Below are positions 46,114 through 58,513 of a stretch of DNA of 64,000 nt, piece by piece. The DNA comes from Magnolia sinica (taxonomy: Eukaryota; Streptophyta; Magnoliopsida; Magnoliales; Magnoliaceae): positions 75,140,177 through 75,204,176 of the forward strand of contig NC_080582.1 of NCBI RefSeq assembly GCF_029962835.1, read 5' to 3'. A program made the translations under genes and the position numbers. Below the pieces are notes generated by a model that saw only the letters and a list, made by a program, of their open reading frames with translations, did no database searches and had not been told where the DNA came from. How positions within the stretch are numbered: position 1 is the stretch's first letter; the number at the start of each line of letters is the position of its first letter.

Positions 46114-46374
46114 CTTTTCCTTTTGGGTTTCCACACACACACAGTGTGTGTACTTTTTCTTTTCTTTTCTTTTGTTCCCAAATGGGATATGTTGCTATTT
46201 ATATCCTATCATATTTGTGTTAACATTTTGCCTTAAAAAAAGGATCATTCAGTTCACCTTTACTATAAGAATCATATTATCAATTATGCATTTACAATTT
46301 TTTTAAAAGAAAATCTAGCCTTCTATTAGTTAGAGACACAGTGCTATTCATTTTACAATATATTTTTATGATTT

Positions 46375-46409
<35 letters not shown>

Positions 46410-46466
46410 GCAGATGATTCATAGGCACTTTGACCTTCTAACTTCTCAGAAACAGGCAGTTCTTAC
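44870..46466. other. No identifiable gene; microsatellites
   Basis: A (TA)n run sits at about 46,067-46,109 and (CA)n at about 46,377-46,406. Open frames at 45,192-45,566 on both strands do not resemble a known protein. Confidence 0.5.
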
Positions 46467-46554
46467 TCTTTCATACACATATAAGTTTCCATCAGCATGA
46501 GCAACGACAAAAGTGCTTTCACTTTCAGGAACCCATGCGATGTTGGTGCATCGA
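46467..46554 (-). pseudogene. Captured exon of a WDR20-like WD40 protein
   Basis: An 88 bp segment lies between acceptor TTTTCCACAG and donor GTAAGA. It reads RCTNIAWVPESESTFVVAHA and then DGNLYVYER, the conserved WD40 blade wording of the plant homologues of WDR20/CreC. No other exon of the gene was found nearby, so it is an isolated captured exon on the transposase strand. Confidence 0.75.
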
Positions 46555-46599
46555 CTGTGGAAAATAACATTTGTAGCTTTAGGCTAACAAGCACATGAG

Positions 46600-47953
46600 A
46601 TCTTCTATAGGAACAAACAAGCATCAAGTCATCTAAGAAATTGCATATAATAAACAGAACCAACAAGGGATGTGACCATTAACATGTTGAAAGAAGTTAT
46701 AACCTAATACAATATTATAATGCTTGCAATCTGCTTTTCCTTGCCTGGCTATGTAAAGAAGACATTTTATCTTTTAATAACCAAAAGAAGATTCATCTTT
46801 CATTAAAAAAAATAAAAAATCTCTTCTTTTTCTTTTCCTTTCTTTCTTTCTTTTTCCTTTTTTTTCCCCATCTTTTAAAGATAACCAAAGCTTTATAAAG
46901 AGAGAGAAAAGGGTGAGAACAAAACAACATTAAGGGAGAGGCAACAAGGAATCCACGGTGAGTGACCTTCTCACTGCTTCCTCTTTCGAACGAGTATCAG
47001 CAACCTTTTTTGTATCCATTCGAAAATTATTTCTGCAACTACTCCTTGAATGCAGTAACTCACAATGAGAATTAAGCATTGAGATGAAGATGTGCAATGC
47101 ACACACACGCACATGTGAGCATCCATTGTCATCAAATTTCCCCTTCATAGAGAAGGGTTGTATTATTTTTGTGAGGACGTACACTTCAGATGTAAGCAGT
47201 TACTGTTCAAGCATGTCAATACTAATAATGTGAGCTTTTTCTGATGGAAAAACATGTTGAAGAGTCTTTTCCTACTTTTTGTTGATGAGAAAAAGTTTGC
47301 ACATTCTCCTAGTTCCTGTTGATGAAGCAAAGGTGTAGGTTCCATCCCCAACTATTGTCGATGAGAAAATGGTGGATTCCAACAAGCAATCCTTACACTT
47401 TTCCAGAATTTGGATTCTTGGCAGAAGAAACTAGGTGAGCATTGTGAGAGGAACATGAGATTTCCACTTATTACCCAAACAAGAACTCAAAATTGGAATC
47501 CATCTTTCAATAATTCTCTTGAAAATCATCATTAGATGATTATTGTTTTTTTTTTTTTACCTCTTTCGCCTTGGATTTCACATGTCCTTCGTGTAATCCA
47601 TGGAGATGCAAAATCATGTAACCATTTAAAAGTTTGCACCAATGGGTTGGTTTAGTTATCATCTAGTGCATGAAAAGATTTTATTTTTATTTTTTTATAA
47701 TCATTTTAGTGTATACAACCTGGATTCTTGTATACAAAACAGATATTTTTTTTCCATTCAATTAACTGCAGTTTACTACACCGGTTGCATTCTTCAGTTT
47801 GCTGATTCAGTTTTTAACACATCAAAACTGAAAGAAAGATAGGCCCGATAGTTGAGCGCCTCTTTCTTGTGGAACCGAATGCAGTATAGTACAAGTATAT
47901 TCTGGAACTATCTTATAAAACCCATGTTAAGGAAGTATGTTTGACAGATGAAG
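46600..47953. other. No identifiable gene
   Basis: T-rich and A-rich tracts around 46,800-46,870. The open frames at 46,930-47,351 (minus) have no recognisable domain. Confidence 0.45.
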
Positions 47954-47999
47954 CTACCAAGCAATAATTTCAAAAAGGGAGCAGCCACAATTTACACCC

Positions 48000-48120
48000 A
48001 CCTTTGTCACTAGCATACAGTCAATGTTTCCATTTGGGAATTGAAATAGTACAAAAGCATAATATTTCAGCTTTTTGTGTCCAATGCACCTCACAACTTT
48101 CTGTGACCAGCTGTGGTCCT
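48000..48120 (-). other. Exon-like segment, unidentified
   Basis: On the minus strand a protein-like stretch KVVRCIGHKKLKYYAFVLFQ and FPNGNIDCMLVTK runs from an acceptor-like GTCACAG to a donor-like GTGGGT. Its regular codon use suggests a real exon, but I do not recognise the gene. Confidence 0.35.
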
Positions 48121-48699
48121 TCATTATGGTGTAGAGAACACACAAAATAGTCACTTAAATACATCCAGACAAATCACAGTAGCACTTCTCCAACATTCAA
48201 ATTTTTCAAAACTGAATTGGAAAAAAGAGAATCAAAGTAAACTAAATCAGATTTGAAAGTTGGTCAAATCATAAATAGGCGTATTATGGACGGAGACATT
48301 GTTTTCATTAATAGGCCACCTAGTACTCATAAACATTCATTACAATCATTTTCTATCTATGTGCATGATGACCATACTGTTAAGATCAATCCTCTTATTT
48401 GTGCTCCCCTAGGTGCGGATTTTGATGGGGATTGTGTTCATATATTTTATCCATAGTCTCTACTAGCAAAGGCAGAAGTTTTGGAGCTGTTTAGTGTTGA
48501 AAAGCAAATCTGTGGTTCTCATAGTGGTAGTCTGAATTTACAACTGGTGCATGATTCTTTATTGTCACTGAAACTCATGTTTAGGACTTTTTTCTTGAAC
48601 AAAGCGACTGCGCAACAATTGGCTATGTGTTTCACCAGTTTTACCAGAACTTGCTTTGCTTAAGGCTCACCATACAGGTCCTCTGTGGACTGTTTTACA

Positions 48700-49130
48700 A
48701 ATAGTACATAGTAGACAAGGAATGGCCCACTACAACCAATAGCCAAGATCAAAATAGGTAGCCACAAGCACTCTGGTGCAACCACTGCATAGACAACTGC
48801 CATGAATGAAACCATCAGCACCAGGCATGCAATGATCGTAAGCCGATGGCCCCACATAAGCACATCACGTAAAACTCATGTGATGACCCCATGCCCAGAT
48901 GAAGCAGACAACGACGATAAGTGAGCAATATAATGTGATTGTATTTGAGAACAAGAAAGCTTTGAATGAACAATGCTTCACGAGGATTGCAGCCCCTTGG
49001 TTTGGGTTGTCATTCTTGTACCCACCTGGCATTGTGAATGCGGTAGTAAAGGTGATAGTGGTGATGAGTGCAGCCACTAATGTGCATGTGCTGACCCTAG
49101 CTTTGTAGCGCTCGTTTCAGTCAGCCACGT
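48700..49130 (-). pseudogene. Fragment of an ankyrin-repeat/PGG-domain membrane protein
   Basis: The minus strand reads YKARVST, then VAALITTITFTTAFTMPGGY with NPNQGAAILV: the PGG domain of ACD6/ITN1-type proteins. After one frame shift near 48,865 it continues WGHRLTIIACLVLMVSFMAV and IGCSGPFLVYYVL, the last membrane segments. The ankyrin repeats are absent. It lies antisense between the two NRPE1 segments, with a junction at about 48,705, so it is an insertion into, or fusion with, that fragment. Confidence 0.8.
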
Positions 49131-49633
49131 CCATGGATCGCACCATGATATCTCAAGTATTTCAAGATGAGCAGCTGTGTGAGAGGAAGTGTTAGTTGGT
49201 ATCCTAATCCATAGGATTAGAAGGCTGGTAATCTGCCCAGACCTGATTTATTAGGTGGTTTGATAGACCCACCATCATCATCTTAGCTCCTCTCGGACAT
49301 AGTTCCAAAACTCGATGACTTGACTAGGCATCTGACCTAGTGAACTCGACTCAGCTGCATTCTAGGTTGAGTTGTCCTGTAAATTTGTACTTTTTACTGG
49401 ACTGTACTGGACTTGGGTGTTCACTTGGATAGCAAGGATCTCAACCATTGGACAATAGCACTTCAGCTATCTATTTTAGATATTTTATATTAGGGAAATT
49501 CTCCAGTGCTCTCAGAGCATTATAAGTTACAGTTCTCCTAGTCTCATCTATCCATTTGAACAGTTCAATCCATCAATCTGAACTGCCTAGTCCAGAACAT
49601 GATGGACTACCATGCGAAAAACACACTGATTGA
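49131..49633. other. Spacer between NRPE1 segments
   Basis: It includes 'actcgactcagctgcattct' near 49,345 and a 'ttataagttacagttctcct' stretch near 49,520. No coding similarity is seen. It may be NRPE1 intron mixed with other insertions. Confidence 0.4.
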
Positions 49634-50799
49634 ATGATCCAGGACATATCACCTTTGCTGCTTCACTTGAGATCAAATTACAATGAACTTGTAGAGTTGC
49701 AAGTGGAAAGCTACCTGAAAACTGTAAAACTGCCTATCGTGACTCGTATTCTAAAGTTATCTGCTTTGGGTAATTTGATAGATTCTAAAAATGATTCAGC
49801 TATCAGTAAGGTTGTTCAACAACTTGGCTTTTTGGGGCTTCAACTTTATGACCGAGGGAAGTTTTATTCAAGGCGTTTGGTTGAGGATATGAGTTTCCAC
49901 TTCCAAAATAAGTATTCTGTTAATGGTGTTGACTATCCTTCTGAGGCATTTGGGTTAGTTAAGAGCTCCTTTTTTCAAGGTCTGACCCCCTATGAAGAGT
50001 TGGTCCATTCCATATCATCCAGGGAAGTGTTGATCCGTTCTTCCAGAGGACTTACTGAACCAGGAACTTTGTTTAAAAATCTAATGGCCACACTTAGAGA
50101 TGTCGTTATCTGTTATGATGGGACAGTGAGAAACCTCTGCAGCAATTGTATAATTCAATTTGAGTATGGACAGGTGGACGAAAATAGTCCTGGAAGTTCT
50201 CTTGCTGGTGAACCGGTTGGTGTATTAGCTGCTACTGCAGCATCAAATCCTGCATATAAAGCAGTTCTTGATTCTTCTCAGAGCAACAACTCTTCATGGG
50301 AATAGATGAAGGAAATACTTTTGTGCAAAGTTAACTTCAAGAAGAATCAGTAGGCCATTTACAGCATTTCCTGGTTCGATAAGTCCTGCATAGTTTCTAA
50401 CACACCCTGGAACCTACATTTCATGAATAGTTTCTAACATCTTACATCAGAAAGTCATTCAAGCTACATTTGGCTCATGAGCATTTCACAGGCATAGAAA
50501 AACAAATTTATGACTTTGGAATTTCTACTCTTAGGCTCTTAGTAGGTTTCTGTAAATTATGAAATATGAAGAAAAATCTCTTTAGTGGCAACCAAATGTA
50601 CTCTAAACTAATAACCATTAAAGCAGAATAAAATTATATATACACAAATACAAATAGGCATTATAAAATGATCAACAGAAGAAACATCATGTCATGTTCT
50701 GCCCACCAATGGTATAAGTGTGGCCTGCCTTTTAGTAACATGTTGACTACCAAGCTTTGGCAAAAAGTAAGGAAAACTAATTCAAGATAGAGAACTCAC

Positions 50800-50889
50800 A
50801 GTTTTGAACTTCTCCATGTTTGTCTCAAGACAACTCTCTAATTCTGACATTTTCCCAGTGCCATAGCTATTCGCCAAGTCAACGTAAGG
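50800..50889 (-). pseudogene. CSN3: Captured exon of COP9 signalosome subunit 3 (CSN3)
   Basis: A 90 bp segment (30 codons) lies between acceptor CATGGCAG and donor GTGAGT. It reads PYVDLANSYGTGKMSELESC and ETNMEKFKT, matching the CSN3 region just before the PCI domain (SYSTGKISDLE in Arabidopsis, by memory). The exon that should follow, with NLGLVKQ, is not found, so this is a lone captured exon. The COP9 signalosome removes NEDD8 from cullin ligases; no function is implied for the fragment. Confidence 0.75.
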
Positions 50890-51089
50890 CTGCCATGAAG
50901 AAACATTTTATGAGTGTATTAAACTTAAACTTAATTGAATACTATCACAAAAGACATAAAATGGAAGAAAATGACACAACTCACCTTGACGCCCTTTTCC
51001 CTCCTCCTTTACCCGGGCTTGGGACCGGCAATGCAAGAAGTTGCATTGGCGGAGTTAAAAAAGGGCTTAAGCTCCATTTGGTTTGAGAA

Positions 51090-51593
51090 AAAATTATATT
51101 CATAAAGATTGATGTGATGACCAAATGGAGCCTAAGACTTATATGCAAATTTACTAAAAGGTATGATAGGAACTCTTACCCTACAAATATGATGACTAAG
51201 TGACCACATGTAAAAAAAAAAAAAAAAAAAAAAAAAAGAAAAAGAAAAAGAAAAAGAAAAGAAACAGAAGAGATTAAATTAAAGACATGCAAATGCAAAA
51301 TTCAAATCACAAATCATAATCTTATAAAACTAAGATTAAATTAAAGAGATTAGATGAGTTTAGATGTGCCCTCTATAATTAAACTAAGATAAAAATAAAC
51401 TGTTTAGATGTGTCTAACTCAATCCAAAAGTCTGAAACCACAGATCCCTACTACCCCCACTTACAAAAGATGTTTACAGTTCCAAATACTTAATAAAAAC
51501 TTCTCTCATGTAGTCATCATCCATTTCTGTCTGCAACCTATAAAAAATAACAAAAATAAATCAATTACTATTCACAATCTCATACAATAAGTT
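51090..51593. other. No gene; A-rich tract
   Basis: A long A-run at about 51,212-51,260 and AT-rich sequence downstream of the second transposase gene. Confidence 0.5.
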
Positions 51594-53847
51594 CTATTGC
51601 TTAAAAAATAATAATAATAAAATAAAAAATAAAAAATAAAAACTTACCATACATAAAGTAGTGGGCCAAGCAATACTCGTTCCAATTGCATCCCCAATTG
51701 TTTTATATCGTCCATGGGTCCTTATCAAATCCTCATCACGTACCATTGCCACTTGAACAGATACTTCCCAGAAACCAACTCCAAGTTTTTGCCCCCCTAC
51801 TTTTGTCAATGGATCCGTGCTCAAAACGGTTCCTTTAGCTACAGTATCCCCAGGCCTTACAATACTCTTAAGAAGAACTTGAGTCACATTAGTGCAACTC
51901 GTAGAATTCCCCTTATTCGCCAAGTCTCTCTACAAATGATAAATCAATGTCAATTCTTGTATACAGCTCGAACTATGTATAATTGAAAACATATTACACA
52001 TAAAAATATACATGTATATATTATAATTACCTGAGGGGTTGGAACCAAGTGGCTTGATGATGAGGAGGGTTGGTTCAAGTTGGGATTAGCTGAAACACCT
52101 AATAATGTAGCTAGATTAATGCTTGGATTCGTTATGGCAGCCATAAATGTTGTCATAGTTTCTCTTAGTGAAGATATTTGAGCATCTCTTTCAGCCATAG
52201 TTTCTCTTAGGGAAGATATTTCAGCATGCAATTCCTCATATTGCTCATCTCTCTTCTGAGCATTGGAGGTCATCCCTTGGGACTGGACACTGTGGGATGT
52301 TGTGCCCCATATATCAGAAGGAGAGGGACCTAACCCGTAAGCGCGGGCACGGCCATGTCGTTCGTCACCCATGACTTCTGAGAATATATCTTTCCCCGCA
52401 GTGCTGTTCTGTGAAGCCTCTGGCTGCTACGAAGTTCGTTCATTTAATTGTTCCTACAATTAAAAATCACCAATTTAGATTTTATAGTGCTAAAAGATTA
52501 AACAAAATAAGAAGATACATATACATACCATTGCTCTTGCTGAGGCCTCATCCACAGGCATCCCATTCTTGCGTTTATGTGTCAACAAGAACATATCTAC
52601 TCGGGTCAAATCCTCCCCATTGGCTCTCTTCTTTCTCTATCATTATTTAAATAAGTTATACATGAGAAATAGATTGACATCAAATTATTAGGTGATTAAT
52701 ATAAAAATTACCTCTTCTTCACGTATTCGCGCAAAGCTCTTCGTGCCTGTAGTGTGGCTAATGCGTTGTTTTCTCCGATTTTCCGTATTTATCTTATTAC
52801 GGACCTAAAATGTGACACATCAACCGAGTAATTTATCAAATTTCAGCTTAAGACAATTGTGTAATTTCATAACATGAAGGTTTTAGTAACTACTCATCAC
52901 ATACTTTTCCCTCTTCAGAGTTCCAAAACTCAATGAGGGCCTTCCACTGATCCATTTGGACATGCTCATTGAGGTCTGCTAGCCGCGCCTCATCATTATC
53001 ATGAGGTGAGTAGTGGAATTTCTTCAGTTCACACTTTCAATCCCTCCATTTTTTTTCCAATCGACATCAACACCCAAGATTTAATCTCTTTGTCAAACTG
53101 AAACTTGGACTACATCACATAAACAAAGTAGACAATCACATATTGAATAAAGAATAAATAATCAAATACATAAAATACATAAAACAAATCACCATTACCA
53201 TGGCAAGTTCGTACATATCATCCTTCTTCTCGTTTGGCACTACCCTCCAATTAGAATATGTAAGGGGTGCGTAATCCTCATTACGTGCTATTGTCCCCAA
53301 AACGTTTGTCAGCTTGCTAGCATTTCATTAACAGGTTGCCCTAGATTGTTGGTGGTAATAAAAATGTGTTGCCCTTCACGCATGTTCCAAACTTGATGGC
53401 ATCGTGTGGGGCCTCGACTCCTTCTCTTCGTGAACAACAAATCTGTTGAAAAAAATGCACATAAATAATATGCAGACTTGTATAGTTCATTAGCAAAAAA
53501 TACATTAAATTTTTAAGGATATTAGAACCAATGCATAACATACCACTAGAAGTATCCTCTAATGAATCAACTGTCTGGTGTGGATCCTGAGGCAAACTCT
53601 GGGAGAGACCCGCCGTAGGCAGGGGAAGCTGGGGATGAGAAGGACCCGCTGTAGACTCGGGCAACAAAGGCTGGACTGGACCCGATGTAGCCGGGGAAGG
53701 CTGATGCTGGGAGGGACCCGCTATAGGCTGGGGCAACTGAGGCTGAGAGGGACCCACATGAGTCTCGGGTAGCTGAGGCTGATTGATGCCACCAGTCATA
53801 AGGCTTATCGGTAGCCTAGTCATGCGTTTAGAACGAGCACGTTTCAT
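51594..53847 (-). pseudogene. CACTA second transposase gene (Transposase_24/TNPA-like)
   Basis: Several exons are visible on the minus strand. The N-terminal part (53,847-53,545) has imperfect proline-rich repeats of about 14 residues (GPSQPQLPQPIA). The core (about 53,440-53,100) reads SRGPTRCHQVWNMREGQHIF, NNLGQPVNEM and YAPLTYSNWRVVPNEKKDD. A basic stretch at 52,800-52,710 reads NRRKQRISHTTGTKSFARIR. A coiled coil at 52,240-52,140 (ISSLRETMAERDAQISSLRE) follows, then the C-terminal block (51,923-51,640) with DTVAKGTVLSTDP and IGDAIGTSIAWPT. This is the plant Ptta/En/Spm (PF03004-type) gene that accompanies TNP2. At least one stop and one frame change in the core show it is decayed. Confidence 0.8.
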
Positions 53848-53992
53848 GTCTTAAGAAGAACCTGAGTCACATTAGTGAACAGATGCATGTTGATAAGACG
53901 ATTCAATTTTGAATAAATAAATAACAGAACCATATGAAAAAAGACATTTTAATTTCTATTTCATACATTAGGAAAACATGGTACTTAAGAAA

Positions 53993-56900
53993 TCAATTAT
54001 TGTACAAAATGTCGTCTCCAATGGGATCAGATAACTCAGTATCATCTATTTGTTCTTCTACCATCAGCTGGGTAGGTAGTAAATATGTGACAATTGTTGT
54101 ATCATCGACATCTGTCCTTTCCCAGCTAATAGTGTCATCACTCGGGTCCTCCAAACATTGATCATCGCAGGGCGACATGCCTAAGAATGTATCAACATCA
54201 TCTGCAGACTCTTGCCCATGCATCTCAAATAAGTCTCTAGGTTTCGTCCTCACTACAACATGCCAATCCTTCTCGATGAGGTCTTGTACGTAAAACACCT
54301 GCTCAGCTTGAGATGCAAACACAAATGGTTCATCAGACAAATGTTGACCTGTATGGCATAATCGTTTCAAATTCACAAGCGTGAACCCCAACCCATCCTT
54401 CTTAACACCCCTGCCTTGAGATCGAACATCAACCCAATCACACCTAAATAATACAACCTTCCGAGTACCACAATATTCCAGTTCTATGATGTCCGTCAAT
54501 ACACCATAGTATGTTACGTCTCCTGCAATAGGATTTCTATCATTGACACTTGCAAAGCTTGATGTCATTGTAGTCACAACAACTCCACTATGTTGAGTTT
54601 TTCTTTTTTTCTCAAAATCTTTGGTGTGAAATCTGAAGTCGTTTACAATAAAACCCTTATATCTTCTTGCCATACTAGGACCCCGAGGTAGCCATCTAAG
54701 GTCTTCTGAAACCTGCTCATTCCTTTCATGGCGCAACTGTTCAACCTATTCAGATACCGAAAATATTCATTCAAAAGCTCATGTTTGAATAATAATTTTT
54801 TTTTATATAAAAAAAGCATGCACATGTCCTTAAACTTATCAAATCGACTACTTATACGATCACTAAACCATTTATAAAATGTATCATTGTGAATGCGTTC
54901 TATGTCCCTTGGCCGTGCGCAACGATTCATCCGCTTAACAACATTCATATGTTCTCCGTAAAAGTCATTAGTTTTAGCAATTTTTTTATTTTTTTTTAAA
55001 GAGTAAATTTATCTATGCATAAATTAAGTCCTATAGTTGGCTTACTCAAGAAATGGGCTGAGTTCATGGCAGGACATTTCGATGTGCCTGTGCAGATGTA
55101 ATGTTATCCAGTACACAATCCTCAGACTTCCCTAATGCACAACCTACTAGTGGGAAAATAGAGGATTGTTCTTCTATAACAGTGTTGGCATAGTCATCAT
55201 TCCGTATTGGCTGATTGAACCTTGTCTCTATACCATGCAGGTACCTCGAGCAGAATGTTAAGCATTCTTCTGCCAAGTACCCTTCCGCAATTGATCCCTC
55301 GGGCCGACTTCTATTACGCACATATGACTTTAATGTGAGTAGATATCTGTGATCACCAATATTAAAAAGTTTAAAAATATATGCTCGATTAGCATGACTA
55401 GCATAGAATGGCAAATAATTTTAATTTCTAAACATTAACACGCACCTCTCAATGGGGTACATCCATCGATATTGTACCGGTCCAGCTATTTTTGCCTCAC
55501 CCGCTAAATGAATGGTCAAATGCACCATAATATCAAAAAAAAAAACTGGTGGAAAGATCTTTTCTAAATGACAAAGTGTTAACACAATTTGAGATTCCAA
55601 TCAGTTAAAGTCTCTTACTTGACCAACTTTGGAACATAATTCTCTAAAGAATCCGCTCAATTCAAGTAAGACTGAGGTTATGTTCTTAGGTAATGTTGTT
55701 CGTATCGCAATTAGAAGTAGTTGCTACATCATAATATGACAGTCGTGGCTCTTGAGTCCTGAAATTTTATGCTCTTTCAGATGCACACAACGTGAAATAT
55801 TAGCTGTATAACCATCTGGAACTTTCACCCGCTTTAAGATTTTACAAAAATCATCCTTCTCACTTGGTGACATAGTAAAGCATGCGGGTGGCAAATATGT
55901 CTTGTTAAATGAAAGTTGTTTTGGGTTTAATGTTTGTCTTATACCCATATCTTGTAGGTCAAGACGTGCCTTTACACTATCCTTTGTTTTCCCTACAATA
56001 TTCAACAGCATCGCAAGCACATTGTCACATACATTCTTTTCAATATGCATCACGTCCAAATTATAACGCAATAGATTATGCTCCCACTATGGCAAATCAA
56101 AGAAAATGCTCTTCTTTTTACAGTTATATCTTTCTTCCTCATTGTCTTCTCGTCTTCTCTTATGCCCATGACTGCCTACAGTCTTCCCAAAGGTGACATT
56201 AATTCCCTGCAACTGGGCCAACACATCAGAACCAAATAATGGAGTTGGCGCCTCGCCAAATTCTTCCGTGCCATCAAAGGATCTGCTATCAGTTCTAAAC
56301 TTATGATCATGTTCTAAAAATCGACGATGACCCATATAACAAAACTTTCGACCATGTTTTAACCATTTAGACGAAGTGTCCTTATTACAACAAGGACAAG
56401 CGAGACGTCCTTTAGTGCTCCATCCAGACAAGTTTGCATATGCAGGGAAGTCATTGATAATCCACAACAATGACGCACGTAATCGAAATGTCTCATTGCT
56501 TGAGGCATCATAAGTGTCTGCACCAACCTCCCACAATTCCTTTAACTCATCTATCAAAGGTTGCATATACACATCAATGTCATTACTGCGTCCATAAGGG
56601 CCAGGAATAAGTAAGGACAATATGAGATTAGGTTGCTTCATACACATCCATGGTGGTAAGTTATATGGTATCAAAATAATAGGCCATGTGCTGTGAGCAA
56701 TACTCATTGTCCTGAATAGATTGAAACCGTCAGCTGCTAACCCAAGTCTAACATTATGACCGTCCGAAGAAAAGCTTGGATGGTTGTGGTCAAAAGTTTT
56801 TCACGCTGGGGAATCAGTAGGATGCCTTAATGTTCCATCGTCTTTGCATCCTACTTCATCCCATTTCATAGAGGAAGCTGTTTTTGATGACATAAACAAC

Positions 56901-57890
56901 CTTTGAAGCCTTGGTTTCAAGGGAAAATGACGCAATATCTTAGCTGAAATTTTTTTATCCTATGCAGATGAAGAAGATCCCTCACCATTTGACTAATGTT
57001 CAGCCATTTTCCATCTGGAAGTACCACATATAGTACATGATTGCTCATTGATGGCCTCCTTCCAGTACAACATACAATCATTGGGACATGCATCAATTTT
57101 GTTATATTTGAGGCCTAACTCCCCAATAATCTTCTTGGTTTCATAGAAAGACTTTGACAACATTTCACCCTCGGGAAGAGCCTCCTTCAACAATTCAAGT
57201 AACATGGTGAATGATTTATCACTCCATCCACCAAGGCACTTTATGTGATATAGTTTCATAACGAAAGAAAGCTTAGTGAATTTCTTACATCCCGGGTACA
57301 ATTCCTGATCAGCATCTTCTACCAATTTGAAAAATTGTTGTGCTTCAGTATTCTGCCCATGTGTAGGTCCATATGATGTGTGGCTTGCATCACTCTCTTC
57401 ACCATTTAGATTTGAAATACCGAACACATCATGTAACAATCCGTGCATATCATCGTGTGGATCTGGATTATCGCCTACGACATTTGTGGTAGCAGGCATG
57501 GAAGAAGACGTAACCTCCCCATGGAAACGCCAGTAGGTGTAACTTGTATTAAATCCGTCACACACGATATGATCATATGCTACTTCTCGAGACACCCAGA
57601 AGTTATTGTTACAGTTCTCACATGGACATCGGATCCTCCCTCTATTACTTGCATTTGCAAATGCAAAATCTGTAAATTTCGCAGCTCCATTTAAGTATGC
57701 GTCGCTGACCCTAAATCAGACAATAAAATTAGAGGATATGTCAAAAGAACGCATCTTGACCACTAAGCCACAACAACTAAGATGAGAAGTTTCTAAATGG
57801 ATACCTTGGCAGATGAATCCAACTCTTATCCATAAGTATCTTCCTTAACCACTCAGACGGGTAAGTGAAAATACATTCTGGGTCTGACAA
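53993..57890 (-). pseudogene. CACTA TNP2-like transposase, decayed
   Basis: The minus-strand domain order is the standard one. Transposase-associated domain at 57,890-57,500 (MDKSWIHLPR, an intron, then FTDFAFANASNRGRIRCPC). TNP2/Transposase_21 at about 57,300-56,090 (LYPGCKKFTKLSFVMKLYHI, PYNLPPWMCMKQPN, RLACPCCNKDTSSKWLKHG). DUF4218 region at 56,071-55,064 (DVMHIEKNVCDNVLAMLLNI, AGPVQYRWMYPIER, YLAEECLTFCSRYL). DUF4216 at 54,736-53,993 (YYGVLTDIIELEYCGTRKVV, FASQAEQVFYVQD). At least four in-frame stops lie between about 57.0 and 55.7 kb, including one right after WKMAEH, so no functional enzyme is made. The N-terminal exon boundaries and the DUF4216 part remain open. It defines the block as CACTA. 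Confidence 0.9.
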
Positions 57891-57899
57891 AGCTTCCTA

Positions 57900-58513
57900 A
57901 TATAATTTAAACAAGCCCCATTATCATCCGTTCATTTAGCAAAGGAAGCCAAGTTACAATAATAACATGTCCCCCTAAAAAGACATCCCATCACCTCTTC
58001 AATCTACACAGAATGGTTTTAGCCAAGATATATTAAGTAACCCTAGCCAAAATAACTGGAGAAATGTTTAATCTGCACAACTAAAAGTACTGAGAACACA
58101 AGTACCTCTCTTGTTGAATTACTTCAAGAACGCCATAACCAAGATAAGTCTTGCACACCAGTGGAATGTTTCTTGGAAGAATTTTACTCCACTACCATTA
58201 TATGAGCATCAAAAATCACAAAAGGCAAACATTTCTACAGAAATCCACCCAATAGTGAAAATTGATGTCCTGAAACCAAAAATGGATCAAACCATAAAAA
58301 CCAAAGCATAGACTCCAAAGGTCTTTGTAAATTTCCTCATCTATTGCATAAACAACACTAAATGATAGTTCCAAGTATGAGATCTTTGTAAATTTTCTCA
58401 TTGTAAATGATAGTTCCAGGTAGGCCATACAATCCATGGTCAGGTGTTCTCCCAAGCTAGCAATCCCAAGAGGGAAAAAAAATAGCTTAAAACTAGGAAT
58501 AAGAAAAAATTAC
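57900..58513. other. No identifiable gene
   Basis: AT-rich sequence upstream of the TNP2 start. Open frames at 58,111-58,455 on both strands are not protein-like. A short near-repeat of 'agatctttgtaaattt' occurs at 58,320-58,400. Confidence 0.45.

Larger units (their letters stand above)
48250..50345 (+). pseudogene. NRPE1: Fragment of the RNA polymerase V largest subunit (NRPE1)
   Basis: Two segments of the Pol V largest subunit are present. 48,250-48,708 covers the catalytic centre: VGQIINRRIMDGDIVFINRP, the metal-A motif LGADFDGDCVHIFYP, then ELFSVEKQ and LKAHHTGPLWTVLQIV. 49,634-50,345 covers a later region: NYNELVELQVESYLKTVKLP, TLFKNLMATLRDVVICYDG, EPVGVLAATAASNPAYKAVL and KEILLCKVNF. 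GADFDGDC and the AGEPVGVLAATA region favour NRPE1 over NRPD1. In-frame stops (after IFYP and after SSWE), an antisense insertion between the segments, and the missing N-terminus and C-terminal domain show it is a dead fragment. Pol V makes scaffold transcripts for RNA-directed DNA methylation, so its presence inside a transposon is notable. It lies opposite to the transposase strand. Confidence 0.85.

Noticed and set aside
48250-50345. A functional NRPE1 gene.
   Set aside because: It has in-frame stops, an antisense insertion, and lacks the N-terminal part and C-terminal domain.
53993-54736. A stand-alone host gene for a DUF4216 protein (247 codons open).
   Set aside because: It follows TNP2 and DUF4218 remnants in the order standard for CACTA transposases, so it is the 3' end of that gene.
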